Origin: Treponema sp.
GTDB lineage: Bacteria; Spirochaetota; Spirochaetia; Treponematales; Treponemataceae
DNA: 32,657 bases
Assembly (NCBI GenBank): GCA_017934745.1
Contig: JAGBIY010000026.1
Location: 1 to 32,657, forward strand
Direction: 5' to 3'
In this document: positions 16,687 to 23,807 of the stretch, in pieces
How the letters are laid out: each line of letters begins with the position of its first letter
Position numbering within the stretch: position 1 is the stretch's first letter
Translations under genes and position numbers: made by a program
The notes under the pieces: model-generated
The model's input: the letters and a program-made list of their open reading frames with translations, nothing else
Database searches by the model: none
Told to the model about the DNA's origin: nothing

Positions 16687-16730
16687 GCTTCAATCCTCCT
16701 TTTCCGTGCGTCCATGTTAGCACGATTCCC

Positions 16731-16788
16731 AAAAAAAATCCCCCGCCCCCGGTTGAAGTGGAGTGCGCTTCATGCCGGGAGGGGGGGA
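16731..16788 (-). terminator. Terminator of orphan brnA
   Basis: Minus strand: long GC stem (16775-16788 with 16739-16752), an inner stem (GAAG/CTTC), then T8. About 40 bases of the hairpin are nearly identical to the terminator at 17167-17226. Confidence 0.85.
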
Positions 16789-16791
16789 GCC

Positions 16792-17055
16792 TTAGAGCGC
16801 CGCCAATGGACAGCCGTGCTGCTTTGCCCATCTTATGACGGCGTTCATCTTCTTTTGGTAGCCTTTTATGCCTGCGCTCTGCAGCCATTCAAGGTTGTCC
16901 AGGTCGATTCTGAACGAGACCGCTTTCTTCGCTGGTTTCCAGTTCCTGAGGTGGCCTTCCGAAAAATCCGCTATCTCGGGAATGTCGGAAAGGTCGACGC
17001 TTTTCCTCAATTCTTCGATTCTCTCAGCCGTAAAACTGCCTGCACCATTCTTCAT
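16792..17055 (-). CDS. brnA: BrnA-type antitoxin, apparently orphan
   Basis: 87 residues. The C-terminus has the BrnA ribbon-helix-helix pattern: KKAVSFRIDLDNLEWL, then GIKGYQKKMNAVIRWAKQHG. The N-terminal ~40 residues are the toxin-contacting part. The start overlaps by 32 bases the end of a brnT fragment, with GAGGAGG in the fragment as ribosome site, the same geometry as the intact pair at 27145-27667. Since the toxin is truncated, it may be a free antitoxin able to act on related toxins. Confidence 0.82.
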   Translation of the reverse strand: MKNGAGSFTAERIEELRKSVDLSDIPEIADFSEGHLRNWKPAKKAVSFRIDLDNLEWLQSAGIKGYQKKMNAVIRWAKQHGCPLAAL

Positions 17056-17134
17056 ATTTTTTCTCCTCCTCTTTCGTAGAGATTCTCGCCGATATTATCC
17101 TTGTCCTTTCCCTCTCCGTATACATTATGTATAT
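17024..17134 (-). pseudogene. brnT: 3' remnant of a brnT toxin gene
   Basis: In the frame that overlaps brnA by 32 bases, 36 codons read MYTERERTRIISARISTKEE (from the Met at 17125), then EKKYEEWCRQFYG and stop. This is the C-terminal strand and helix of BrnT (YTERG-x-RIRIISAR-x-x-x-x-E). A stop codon at 17135-17137 and a terminator at 17167 replace the N-terminal two thirds, including most of the RelE-like fold. The toxin is therefore inactive. Confidence 0.78.
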
Positions 17135-17166
17135 TCATTTTGTCTTGGTGTTTCTTGTCCGCCTGC

Positions 17167-17226
17167 AAAAAAAATCCCTCCCGCCCCCGGTTGAAGTGGA
17201 GCGCGCTTCATGCCGGGAGGGGAGGA
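17167..17226 (-). terminator. Terminator of pectate lyase gene
   Basis: Minus strand: stem formed by 17213-17226 and 17175-17190 followed by T8. It lies ~60 bases past the lyase stop at 17286. It shares a ~40-base near-identical core with the brnA terminator at 16731-16788, so one was copied from the other. Confidence 0.82.
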
Positions 17227-17285
17227 ATTCATGCGAAAAAAGCTGTTGGCCGCTTCGTCGCCGCGGCGGGGGCTTTTTTGGGGGG

Positions 17286-18872
17286 CTACTGGACTACGGT
17301 GCAGACACCGGCTCCGGCGTTCTCTTCGACGATTGAAGGAACGTCGGAAGCCTCATCGAGGTCGTATTCGTAGCTTGGAGTGAACGGCTTTGCAGAAGTC
17401 GATGTCACCAACCCTATAGAAACTGAAGATTCCACAAAATAGTTTCCGCTTGAGTAGCATGAGCCTGCGGCATCTGTGGATGTCGTCAAGCATTTTTTTA
17501 CACCGCTTCCGAAGTAGTTGTTTTCTACGACATAAGTGTAGGCAGCGTATCTACCGACAATACAAGCCTTCTGGTCATAATATGCTTCTGAATCTCTTTC
17601 AAAGCTGTTGTTGTAGACGTGCATGTTCGGATAAGTTGTCATTGGAAGACGCTGACCGCAGTTCAAGAATTTGTTGTGGTGGATTGTGATGTAGCCGCCG
17701 CTTATATCACTTTTACCTGAACCAATCAGCATTGTCTTATCGTGGTTCTTGAAGATACAGTACGAGACTACGATGTTCTTTGACGAACCTTTCATATCGC
17801 ACAAGCCGTCGTAGGTCTGCCATTTTTCTGAACCACTTTTAGTCGTTACATTCGAATACTTCATAGTGTCTTCGATTGTGCAGTGGTCAATCCAGATATT
17901 TGAAGCTCCGTCAAGACAGATTCCATCCCACTGGGCGTTGAATCCGTCTTTTTCCTCATGATGCGGGAACGGGTCGTATGCGTCCTGAATCGTCAGGTTT
18001 CTGATTGTCACATTCGATACGCCTGAAATCTGAATCGTTCCGCCTTTGATTACGGCGTTTCCCAATCCGATTATCGTGGTGTTCGACTTTACGTTCAGTT
18101 TGATTTTGTTTCCGTATGTTGAATTCAACTTCCACAAAGTCTGGCTGAGAGTCGTTGACGTTGATGATGAAGATTTGTCATCTGTGCTCGATGAACAAAG
18201 AGCTGCGTATGCATTTCTGAATGCAGTGTAAGTAGTGTAGACATTCGGATATTTTGAGCTGTCAGAATTTTTTAGCGAAGTTGTTTGCGCTTTCACAAAA
18301 GCATCAAGTTCATCCGTCGTTCCTCCTGCTGTAGTTGGAAGACATCCCTCTGACATATCGATTGTTCCGCTTACATAAATCAGGCCGCCGTTTTCGAGGG
18401 CATTGACGAGCTCAGTTTTTGTCGTGACGGTCGTTCCGTTTTTTGTCTGCGGTGTGATTGAGGCATATCCCACAGGCGTGTCCGTCAACGAAAGTGTCGG
18501 TGCCGTCGAGAATGTCACCGTCTTCTCTCCTGTCACGCTGACGGTTCCCCATGTGGCGGTCACGGTCACCGTTACGCTGTCTCCTTCCGATGCGCTGTCG
18601 CTTACGGAAAGCTCGACGCTTTCCCCTGTTGTCGCGCTCAACGAAGCGTAGCTGTCCGACGAAAGACTCCACGAATATGTGATTTCCGGGCTTCCCGTCT
18701 TTTTAGGTGTCGCGGTCAATGTCGCGCTTTTCCCTATTCGAGCATTTCCGCTTCCGCTTATCGACACTCCGGTGAGAGAGTCGCTCTCCGAGTCTTCGCT
18801 GTCGGAGCCGCATCCGAACGCGAAAAGCGAGAGGAGGGCCGACAGGCAGAACAAAACGATGTGCTTTTTCAT
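17286..18872 (-). CDS. Pectate lyase family 1 lipoprotein with Ig-like domain
   Basis: 528 residues from ATG 18872 (GAGG six bases upstream). Lipobox FAFGC gives Cys21. Residues ~30-125 form a Ser/Thr-rich Ig-like domain, and the rest is a right-handed beta-helix of PL1: NTTIIGLGNAVIKGG, the IWIDHCTIED motif, CDMKGSSKNIVVSYCIFKNH, then IHHNKFLNCGQRLPM and HVYNNSFE. PL1 enzymes cleave polygalacturonate by beta-elimination with calcium. The catalytic-loop Arg in QRLP is present, but the following arginines of the usual RxPRxR pattern are replaced by M-T-T. By eye the catalytic part is clearly more AT-rich than the neighbours, suggesting a separate origin. Probably faces outward to degrade pectin at the cell surface. 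Confidence 0.88.
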   Translation of the reverse strand: MKKHIVLFCLSALLSLFAFGCGSDSEDSESDSLTGVSISGSGNARIGKSATLTATPKKTGSPEITYSWSLSSDSYASLSATTGESVELSVSDSASEGDSVTVTVTATWGTVSVTGEKTVTFSTAPTLSLTDTPVGYASITPQTKNGTTVTTKTELVNALENGGLIYVSGTIDMSEGCLPTTAGGTTDELDAFVKAQTTSLKNSDSSKYPNVYTTYTAFRNAYAALCSSSTDDKSSSSTSTTLSQTLWKLNSTYGNKIKLNVKSNTTIIGLGNAVIKGGTIQISGVSNVTIRNLTIQDAYDPFPHHEEKDGFNAQWDGICLDGASNIWIDHCTIEDTMKYSNVTTKSGSEKWQTYDGLCDMKGSSKNIVVSYCIFKNHDKTMLIGSGKSDISGGYITIHHNKFLNCGQRLPMTTYPNMHVYNNSFERDSEAYYDQKACIVGRYAAYTYVVENNYFGSGVKKCLTTSTDAAGSCYSSGNYFVESSVSIGLVTSTSAKPFTPSYEYDLDEASDVPSIVEENAGAGVCTVVQ

Positions 18873-19112
18873 AAGAACCTCACAAAAAATTTTCCTTTGC
18901 TGTATGTGGAATTTTGCGTGTGCGCAAAAAAGCAACGTTTAAAGTATGTCAAAAATCTCCACTTCGCACAATGCGGAAAACGCCCACGGAAAGCCGCTCG
19001 TTGTGGTTTGAGAAAGGAAAGTCAGAGAGTTCGATTCAAACGCACTTGCTCTTCAGTCAGGGGAAGCCTACCAGAAGAATCCCCCTCCAAAGAAGTTTTC
19101 CGCGATTCCCTA

Positions 19113-19130
19113 TATAATTCTCTCCCTATG
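19113..19130 (+). promoter_or_regulatory. -10 box placed for a leaderless AAA+ transcript
   Basis: A perfect TATAAT at 19113-19118 ends nine bases before the ATG at 19128. Transcription from it would start about three bases before the codon, and no ribosome site precedes that ATG. The -35 region is poor. A GAGGAGG occurs further on but abuts the next in-frame ATG too closely to serve well. Confidence 0.5.
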
Positions 19131-20546
19131 GAAAAATATCAGACAGAGGCGCAGAGGAGGATGGCGCAGTTCCTCCTCGCGGCCGGAATCGAATACATAT
19201 ACGTGCCGGAGAAGGTGGGGCCGACGACGAAGAAAGCCCCCTGCTTCTCCCTTCCAGCCCAGAATTCCTACATCTACGAGACTGCCGACATCGTGCTGCC
19301 AAAGACCGCCTCGGCGGAGGCCAAGCGGTTCTGCTTCTCCGTCGACGGGAAGTTCGCCTCGTTCGGGGAAGGAGGCGGCGAGAGGGGGTGGGCGGCAGTC
19401 CTACGCTGCCCGGCGTGCAGGGCGATGTTCCTCGCGTCGTCGGCCGCGGACGCCTGCCCAAAGTGCGGGGAGGAGAAGTGCGGCGTGTACGCCCTCGGAA
19501 GCGACGGAATCCCCGGCTGGTTCGGAGGCCAGGGCGACGTCCTGTTCGACGAGGAGGACTTGAGGAAGAAGATAGCCTCTGTGCCGAACGGCGACGGGCT
19601 CGTGGACAAGATTCAGTCGGTCGCGCGCCTGCTCTCCGGGCGTCCGCGCGAGGCGGTGCTCACGAGCGAGAAGGCGAAGGAGTTCGGGAAGCTCAGCCGC
19701 TCCTACCCGAACATGGGCGAGGTGCTCCGCTACTTCCGGGCGTCGCTCGTCAGGACGAAGCTCAGGAAGAGCAAGGCGATTTCCTTCCGCCCGATACTGC
19801 TCGTGGGGAGCCCGGGCTGCGGAAAAAGCTCCTTCGCGCGGGAGCTCGGGCGCATCGTCTCCGACAGGGACCCGCTCCGGGTGGATTTGGGGAACGACGT
19901 GGCGAGCTTCACGCTCACGGGGAGCGACATGTCGTGGAGGAAGAGCAAGTGCGGCCTCGTCCTGCAGTCCATGTTCGGGGACGGGAAGGAGGGGCCTCTC
20001 AGGAACCCGGTCGTCATACTCGACGAGATGGACAAGATTCCGCTGAACGGCACCCACGAGGTAGAGGGCGTGTTCTATTCGATTCTGGAGAGGGAGACCG
20101 CGTCGCACTTCCGGGACAACTACTTCGACGTGCCCGTGGACGCTTCGGGGATAAACTACATCGCGACGGCGAACAGCACCGCCAACATCCCCACGGCCAT
20201 CTTGAGCCGCTTCCAGGTGTTCGAGATAAGGGACTACTCGGAGAGGGAATTCATCGACACCGTGATTCCGAACTTCTACGAGAGGTGGATAGACTTCGAG
20301 AGGATAGACAGGGACGCGGTCCCGCAGAAGCTCTCAGAGTCAATAAGGAAGATGGTCTTCTCGATATGCGGGACCGACACCAGGAAGATTTCCTCCGCGT
20401 TCGACAGGGTGCTAGAGAGGACGGGGAAGACGGACAAGGCGACCGGCAAGTTCATAGCGTTCTTCAGCGAGGAGGAGATAAGGAACGGCTGGAGGAATTT
20501 CGCGGGAAAGCCGCATCTTCCGACCGAGCCGTTCATAATCCAGTGA
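19128..20546 (+). CDS. Lon-type AAA+ ATPase with N-terminal zinc ribbon, no protease domain
   Basis: 472 residues. Residues 94-113 hold two CxxC pairs (LRCPACRAM, CPKCG), a zinc ribbon. The AAA+ module resembles Lon: Walker A GSPGCGKS (227-234), Walker B VVILDEMDK (295-303), FDVPVDASGINYIATANS with sensor-1 Asn349, and Arg361 in LSRF. The Lon Ser-Lys protease domain is absent; the chain ends ~110 residues after the ATPase core. Such stand-alone Lon-like ATPases may unfold or remodel proteins. The start was chosen at MEKYQTEAQ because the upstream frame has no ribosome site or conserved sequence. It converges on the sigma-factor gene, 11 bases away. Its partner is unknown. Confidence 0.82.
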   Translation: MEKYQTEAQRRMAQFLLAAGIEYIYVPEKVGPTTKKAPCFSLPAQNSYIYETADIVLPKTASAEAKRFCFSVDGKFASFGEGGGERGWAAVLRCPACRAMFLASSAADACPKCGEEKCGVYALGSDGIPGWFGGQGDVLFDEEDLRKKIASVPNGDGLVDKIQSVARLLSGRPREAVLTSEKAKEFGKLSRSYPNMGEVLRYFRASLVRTKLRKSKAISFRPILLVGSPGCGKSSFARELGRIVSDRDPLRVDLGNDVASFTLTGSDMSWRKSKCGLVLQSMFGDGKEGPLRNPVVILDEMDKIPLNGTHEVEGVFYSILERETASHFRDNYFDVPVDASGINYIATANSTANIPTAILSRFQVFEIRDYSEREFIDTVIPNFYERWIDFERIDRDAVPQKLSESIRKMVFSICGTDTRKISSAFDRVLERTGKTDKATGKFIAFFSEEEIRNGWRNFAGKPHLPTEPFIIQ

Positions 20547-20557
20547 CAGCCTTCTCG

Positions 20558-21388
20558 TCAGGCGGCCAGTCCCATCTCTTCCCTAAGCCGGCTTATCGCC
20601 CTGTTGTGGACGATCCTGATTCCCTCCCTCGTGTAGCCGAGACGCTGTCCGATGGCGGGATAGTTGAGCGGCTCCCCTCCGTCCAGCCCGTAGGCCAGCG
20701 TGATGACCTTCCCCTCTATGCATCCGAGCCTCTCCACGAGCTTCCTGAGCAGCTCCGCGTTCGTCCTCATCAACGCCTCCTCGTCCGGAGCCGCGAACGT
20801 CTCGCTCGGCATCCTCTCCTCAAGGCTCCTGTCGCCGCTCTCAGCCGAGTATTCCAGGGACGAGGCCTGCTCTGCCGTCCTGTAGAGCCTCATGGCCGAC
20901 TTCCTGTTCATTCCGAGCGAATCCGCCGCCCTCTCCACGCGCTCCGCCTCGCTTTCGCACTCAATTGACGACATCTCCTTCCTGAGCCTCTTGAGGTCCT
21001 TGAACTTGCCCTCGGTTATCGACACGTCGATTCCGCCCTTCGCCTCCATCGCGATTTTCTGGCAGATTCTCCTCCCCGCGTAGGTGATGAACCTTGAGCA
21101 GCCGCTTTTCTTGAACTTTCCGTAGTCGAACGTCTCGAACGACTCGAAGAGGGCCTCGTTCCCCGCCTGCACAAGGTCGTCCAGGTCGACGGAGCCCCTC
21201 GCGTACTTCTTCGCCACCGAGACCACGTACCTGAGGTTCGCCTTCATGATTCTCTCGCGCGCCGCCTCGTCGCCGCCCGACGCCCTCCTCAGAAGCTCGT
21301 CCTCGTCCCTTAGCGCGAGCGGCGAGCACGTCCCGCTTCCGATTTCCTCGATGTAGAGTTCGATTGATGATTTCTCGATTGCCTTCAT
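20558..21388 (-). CDS. Sigma-70 family RNA polymerase sigma factor
   Basis: 276 residues. Region 2 is clear at ~40-115: ANLRYVVSVAKKYARGSVDLDDLVQAGNEALFESFETFDY, here split across residues 50-89, then FITYAGRRICQKI. A region-3-like segment runs ~140-200, and region 4 (~210-272) ends in an HTH, YPAIGQRLGYTREGIRIVHNRAISRLRE (243-270). It has no long region 1.1 and is shorter than a housekeeping RpoD. The region 2 and region 4 recognition helices differ from those of primary sigma factors, so it may read a special promoter set. AAGGAG lies seven bases before the ATG. Its 231-base upstream gap has a 9-bp hairpin at 21443-21466. Confidence 0.9.
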   Translation of the reverse strand: MKAIEKSSIELYIEEIGSGTCSPLALRDEDELLRRASGGDEAARERIMKANLRYVVSVAKKYARGSVDLDDLVQAGNEALFESFETFDYGKFKKSGCSRFITYAGRRICQKIAMEAKGGIDVSITEGKFKDLKRLRKEMSSIECESEAERVERAADSLGMNRKSAMRLYRTAEQASSLEYSAESGDRSLEERMPSETFAAPDEEALMRTNAELLRKLVERLGCIEGKVITLAYGLDGGEPLNYPAIGQRLGYTREGIRIVHNRAISRLREEMGLAA

Positions 21389-21442
21389 GTTTTGCTCCTT
21401 AGAATGAAATGGAATTCCTCAGACGAAATGTTTTTAGAGTGC

Positions 21443-21466
21443 ATGGCGGAGGAAAGGCTCCGTCAT
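21443..21466 (-). promoter_or_regulatory. Hairpin in the sigma-factor leader
   Basis: ATGGCGGAG (21443-21451) and CTCCGTCAT (21458-21466) pair with one mismatch around a six-base loop, 55-78 bases before the sigma-factor start. It is not followed by a T-run. It may be a regulatory leader element or a protein-binding palindrome. Confidence 0.4.
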
Positions 21467-21619
21467 CGTGCTTAGAAATATAGTTCCGATTGTGTTGAAT
21501 TGACTGCAACGTAATGAAGAAAATCTGTTTTTTTTCGTCAAAAACCGCTTCCTATAAGCCCCATTCTGTCTACTTCCGCCTGAATTCATTCGTGCGGATT
21601 CTTTTTCCGCCCGGATTCG

Positions 21620-23692
21620 TCAGCTCTTCTTTATCCAGCCGCCGGTGGACGGCTCCTCGAACCTGTTGAATGCGGGGTAGAAGTCGAAGTCGACCGAGCC
21701 TTTGCTTCCGTTCCTGTTCTTGATGATTTTCAGCTGGAGGCGGACGGGCTTCAGGCTCTTCGCGTCCTTCGCCGCCTTCTCCGTTATGTTCTGGGCTTTC
21801 GCGCGCACGTTCCCGCCGTCCTTGGAGATGCCGTCCATTTCCTTGTACTGCAGCCCCATGAGGACGTCGCTGGAGTATTCTATCGCGCCGGACTCCTTGA
21901 AGCTCGCCATGTTGACCGACGACGAGTAGTTGTCCCTGTTGAACGAGCTTATGCAGACGACCGTCGCTTCCAAATCGCGGCTCAGGGACTTGAGGGCCTT
22001 CACGTTCCTGTCGGTCGCCTGCTTGTCCGTCAGCCCACGCGCGCTCCTGCCGGGGTCGATTATCTGGAGGTAGTCTATCAGCACGACGGGCGCGTTCCCC
22101 GTGGCCGAGGCGTGCCTCTCCGTCACCCGCCTTATCGTCTCCGAGGTCGTCTCGCCGTTCCCCTCGTGGATGTAGATTCTTCCGGCGAACGTCCGGTATT
22201 CGTCTATGGCCCGCGCTATGATGTTCCTGTCCGATTCGCTGTACGAGGCGAACCTTTCCCCGGAGAGGATTCCCCTGGTGGACTTCGCCTGGGAGAGGTT
22301 CCCGTTCGCCTTGAGGGACTCCTCCGCCGTGAGCCGGCTCACGCTTTTTGCCATCAGCTCCTCCCTCGACATCTCAAGCGAGAATACGAGGACGTCCCTT
22401 CCGCTCCCCTTCGCTATCTGGTCGGCCATCTGCAGGCAGAACGTGGTCTTTCCGAGGGAGCTTATCGCGCCTATGATGTAGAGTCCTGGGTACAGCCCGC
22501 CGTCAAGCTCTCCGTCAAGCGCGCAGAAGCCGGTGGAAATCCTCCCTCCCCCGTTCGGCTCCCCCATCCTCTTCATGAGCAGGGGGAGTGACGACAGCGC
22601 GCTGCCCTTCCTGATTTCGGAAAGCTCCTCTTCCCTCCGGGTGTCCGCCTCCGCCAACGCGGTCCGTTCCGCCTCCTCCACTGCCTTCTTGAAGAGTGAG
22701 CTGTCGTGGACGAGGGCTTCGTTCGCGTCCTTCTTTCCGAGGAAGAGCCGCCCGGCGTCCGCGAAGTGCACTTCAAGCCCCCGCCCCAAAAGCTCCTCCG
22801 TCCGCTCCTCCGCCTTCCTCTGCGCCTTGTTCCCGGCTCCGTCCTCCCCTCCGTCGTTGTCGAGCGCGATTATCAGCTCGGGACGGAACCCTCCGGCCTT
22901 CCCCGCGGCCTCCGCCTCGTCGAAGAGCGCGTCGAGCATCGAGAGGGAGCCGAGTCCGACGGCCCTTCCGCCCGCGACCTCCACGCTCATCGCGTCGATT
23001 TCGCCCTCCACGACGAACACCGGCCTTCCGCGTTCCGTCAGCGCGCGCGCGTTGAATATCCTGGCGGGCCCGACCTTCTGCTTCCCGTACTTCCTGTCGA
23101 CTCCGGGATCGGTCGCCCTGGCGAGATAGCTTCCGCCGCCGGTCGGGATTATGAGCCTGTCGGTGGGGGGGGCGGATGGTGTCTTCGGGTGCCTCCAGCC
23201 GGCGCAGAATCCGAGATTGAATTTGTCCGCTATCTCCTTTGTCAGCCCGCGCTTCTTCCAATAGTCGGTCTTTCCGATGTCGAGCCTGCACTTCTCGAAG
23301 AAATCCGCGCCTCCGCCGTGCGCCGCCTCCGCTTCGGCGGAGGATTTCCGGCGGTGTGCCGTTTTTTTTGCGCTTTTCTCCGCTTCCGATGGATTTCCGC
23401 CGTCTATCCGAAGCCCCAGCTCCTTTGCCGCGTTCATGGCGACGGCCTTCGCGTCCGACGTGTCTATCCCGTTCTTCACCGCCAGCATGTCCGAGAGGCT
23501 CGCGTTCCTGAAGCAGTCCCCGCCCCAGCAAGTGAAGTGGCGGGGGTTCCTCGGGTTCTCCGTGATTCCGGTTCCGTTCGGGCCGCTCCCGCTTCCGCAC
23601 ACCGGACAGACGAACCCCTTCCCGGACTTGTCCCTCGCAAGGAACCTGGGGGCGTTTCCGTTGACGTATTCGAATATGTCGCCGATTTCCAT
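21620..23692 (-). CDS. Primase-helicase fusion (zinc ribbon, TOPRIM, DnaB-type helicase)
   Basis: 690 residues from ATG 23692, preceded by GGAGAGG. An upstream TTG (23794) was rejected because it lies in the preceding terminator. A zinc-binding domain is built from C29/C32 and C55/C60. TOPRIM motifs follow: Glu230 in VFVVEGEIDAMS and Asp278/Asp280 in IIALDNDGG. The helicase part has Walker A GAISSLGKT (408-416) and Walker B VVLIDYLQ (536-543), as in DnaB and T7 gp4. Such proteins both unwind DNA and lay primers at the fork, so the plasmid supplies part of its own replication machinery. The gene lies upstream of the sigma factor on the same strand, 231 bases away. Confidence 0.92.
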   Translation of the reverse strand: MEIGDIFEYVNGNAPRFLARDKSGKGFVCPVCGSGSGPNGTGITENPRNPRHFTCWGGDCFRNASLSDMLAVKNGIDTSDAKAVAMNAAKELGLRIDGGNPSEAEKSAKKTAHRRKSSAEAEAAHGGGADFFEKCRLDIGKTDYWKKRGLTKEIADKFNLGFCAGWRHPKTPSAPPTDRLIIPTGGGSYLARATDPGVDRKYGKQKVGPARIFNARALTERGRPVFVVEGEIDAMSVEVAGGRAVGLGSLSMLDALFDEAEAAGKAGGFRPELIIALDNDGGEDGAGNKAQRKAEERTEELLGRGLEVHFADAGRLFLGKKDANEALVHDSSLFKKAVEEAERTALAEADTRREEELSEIRKGSALSSLPLLMKRMGEPNGGGRISTGFCALDGELDGGLYPGLYIIGAISSLGKTTFCLQMADQIAKGSGRDVLVFSLEMSREELMAKSVSRLTAEESLKANGNLSQAKSTRGILSGERFASYSESDRNIIARAIDEYRTFAGRIYIHEGNGETTSETIRRVTERHASATGNAPVVLIDYLQIIDPGRSARGLTDKQATDRNVKALKSLSRDLEATVVCISSFNRDNYSSSVNMASFKESGAIEYSSDVLMGLQYKEMDGISKDGGNVRAKAQNITEKAAKDAKSLKPVRLQLKIIKNRNGSKGSVDFDFYPAFNRFEEPSTGGWIKKS

Positions 23693-23752
23693 GAGAATCC
23701 TCTCCGTTTCCGGCTTCCGTTTTTTCCATGCGTTTATGGAGGTGGCCGGCCG

Positions 23753-23791
23753 AAAAAAAAACTGTCCGGGAAACGCTTTTTCCGGACAGTT
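23753..23791 (-). terminator. Terminator of the metal ATPase operon
   Basis: Minus strand: perfect 10-bp stem (23782-23791 with 23760-23769), 12-base loop, then a run of T (A-run 23753-23760). It begins 16 bases past the ATPase stop at 23808. Confidence 0.9.
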
Positions 23792-23807
23792 CAAATATAC
23801 AGAAGCT

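Noticed and set aside
18861..19127. N-terminal extension of the Lon-like ATPase into the lyase promoter region
   Set aside because: No domain signal, atypical composition, and it would overlap the lyase start on the other strand.
23693..23794. N-terminal extension of the primase-helicase from TTG 23794
   Set aside because: It would begin inside the metal-ATPase terminator hairpin; ATG 23692 has a GGAGAGG site and begins the recognisable domain.
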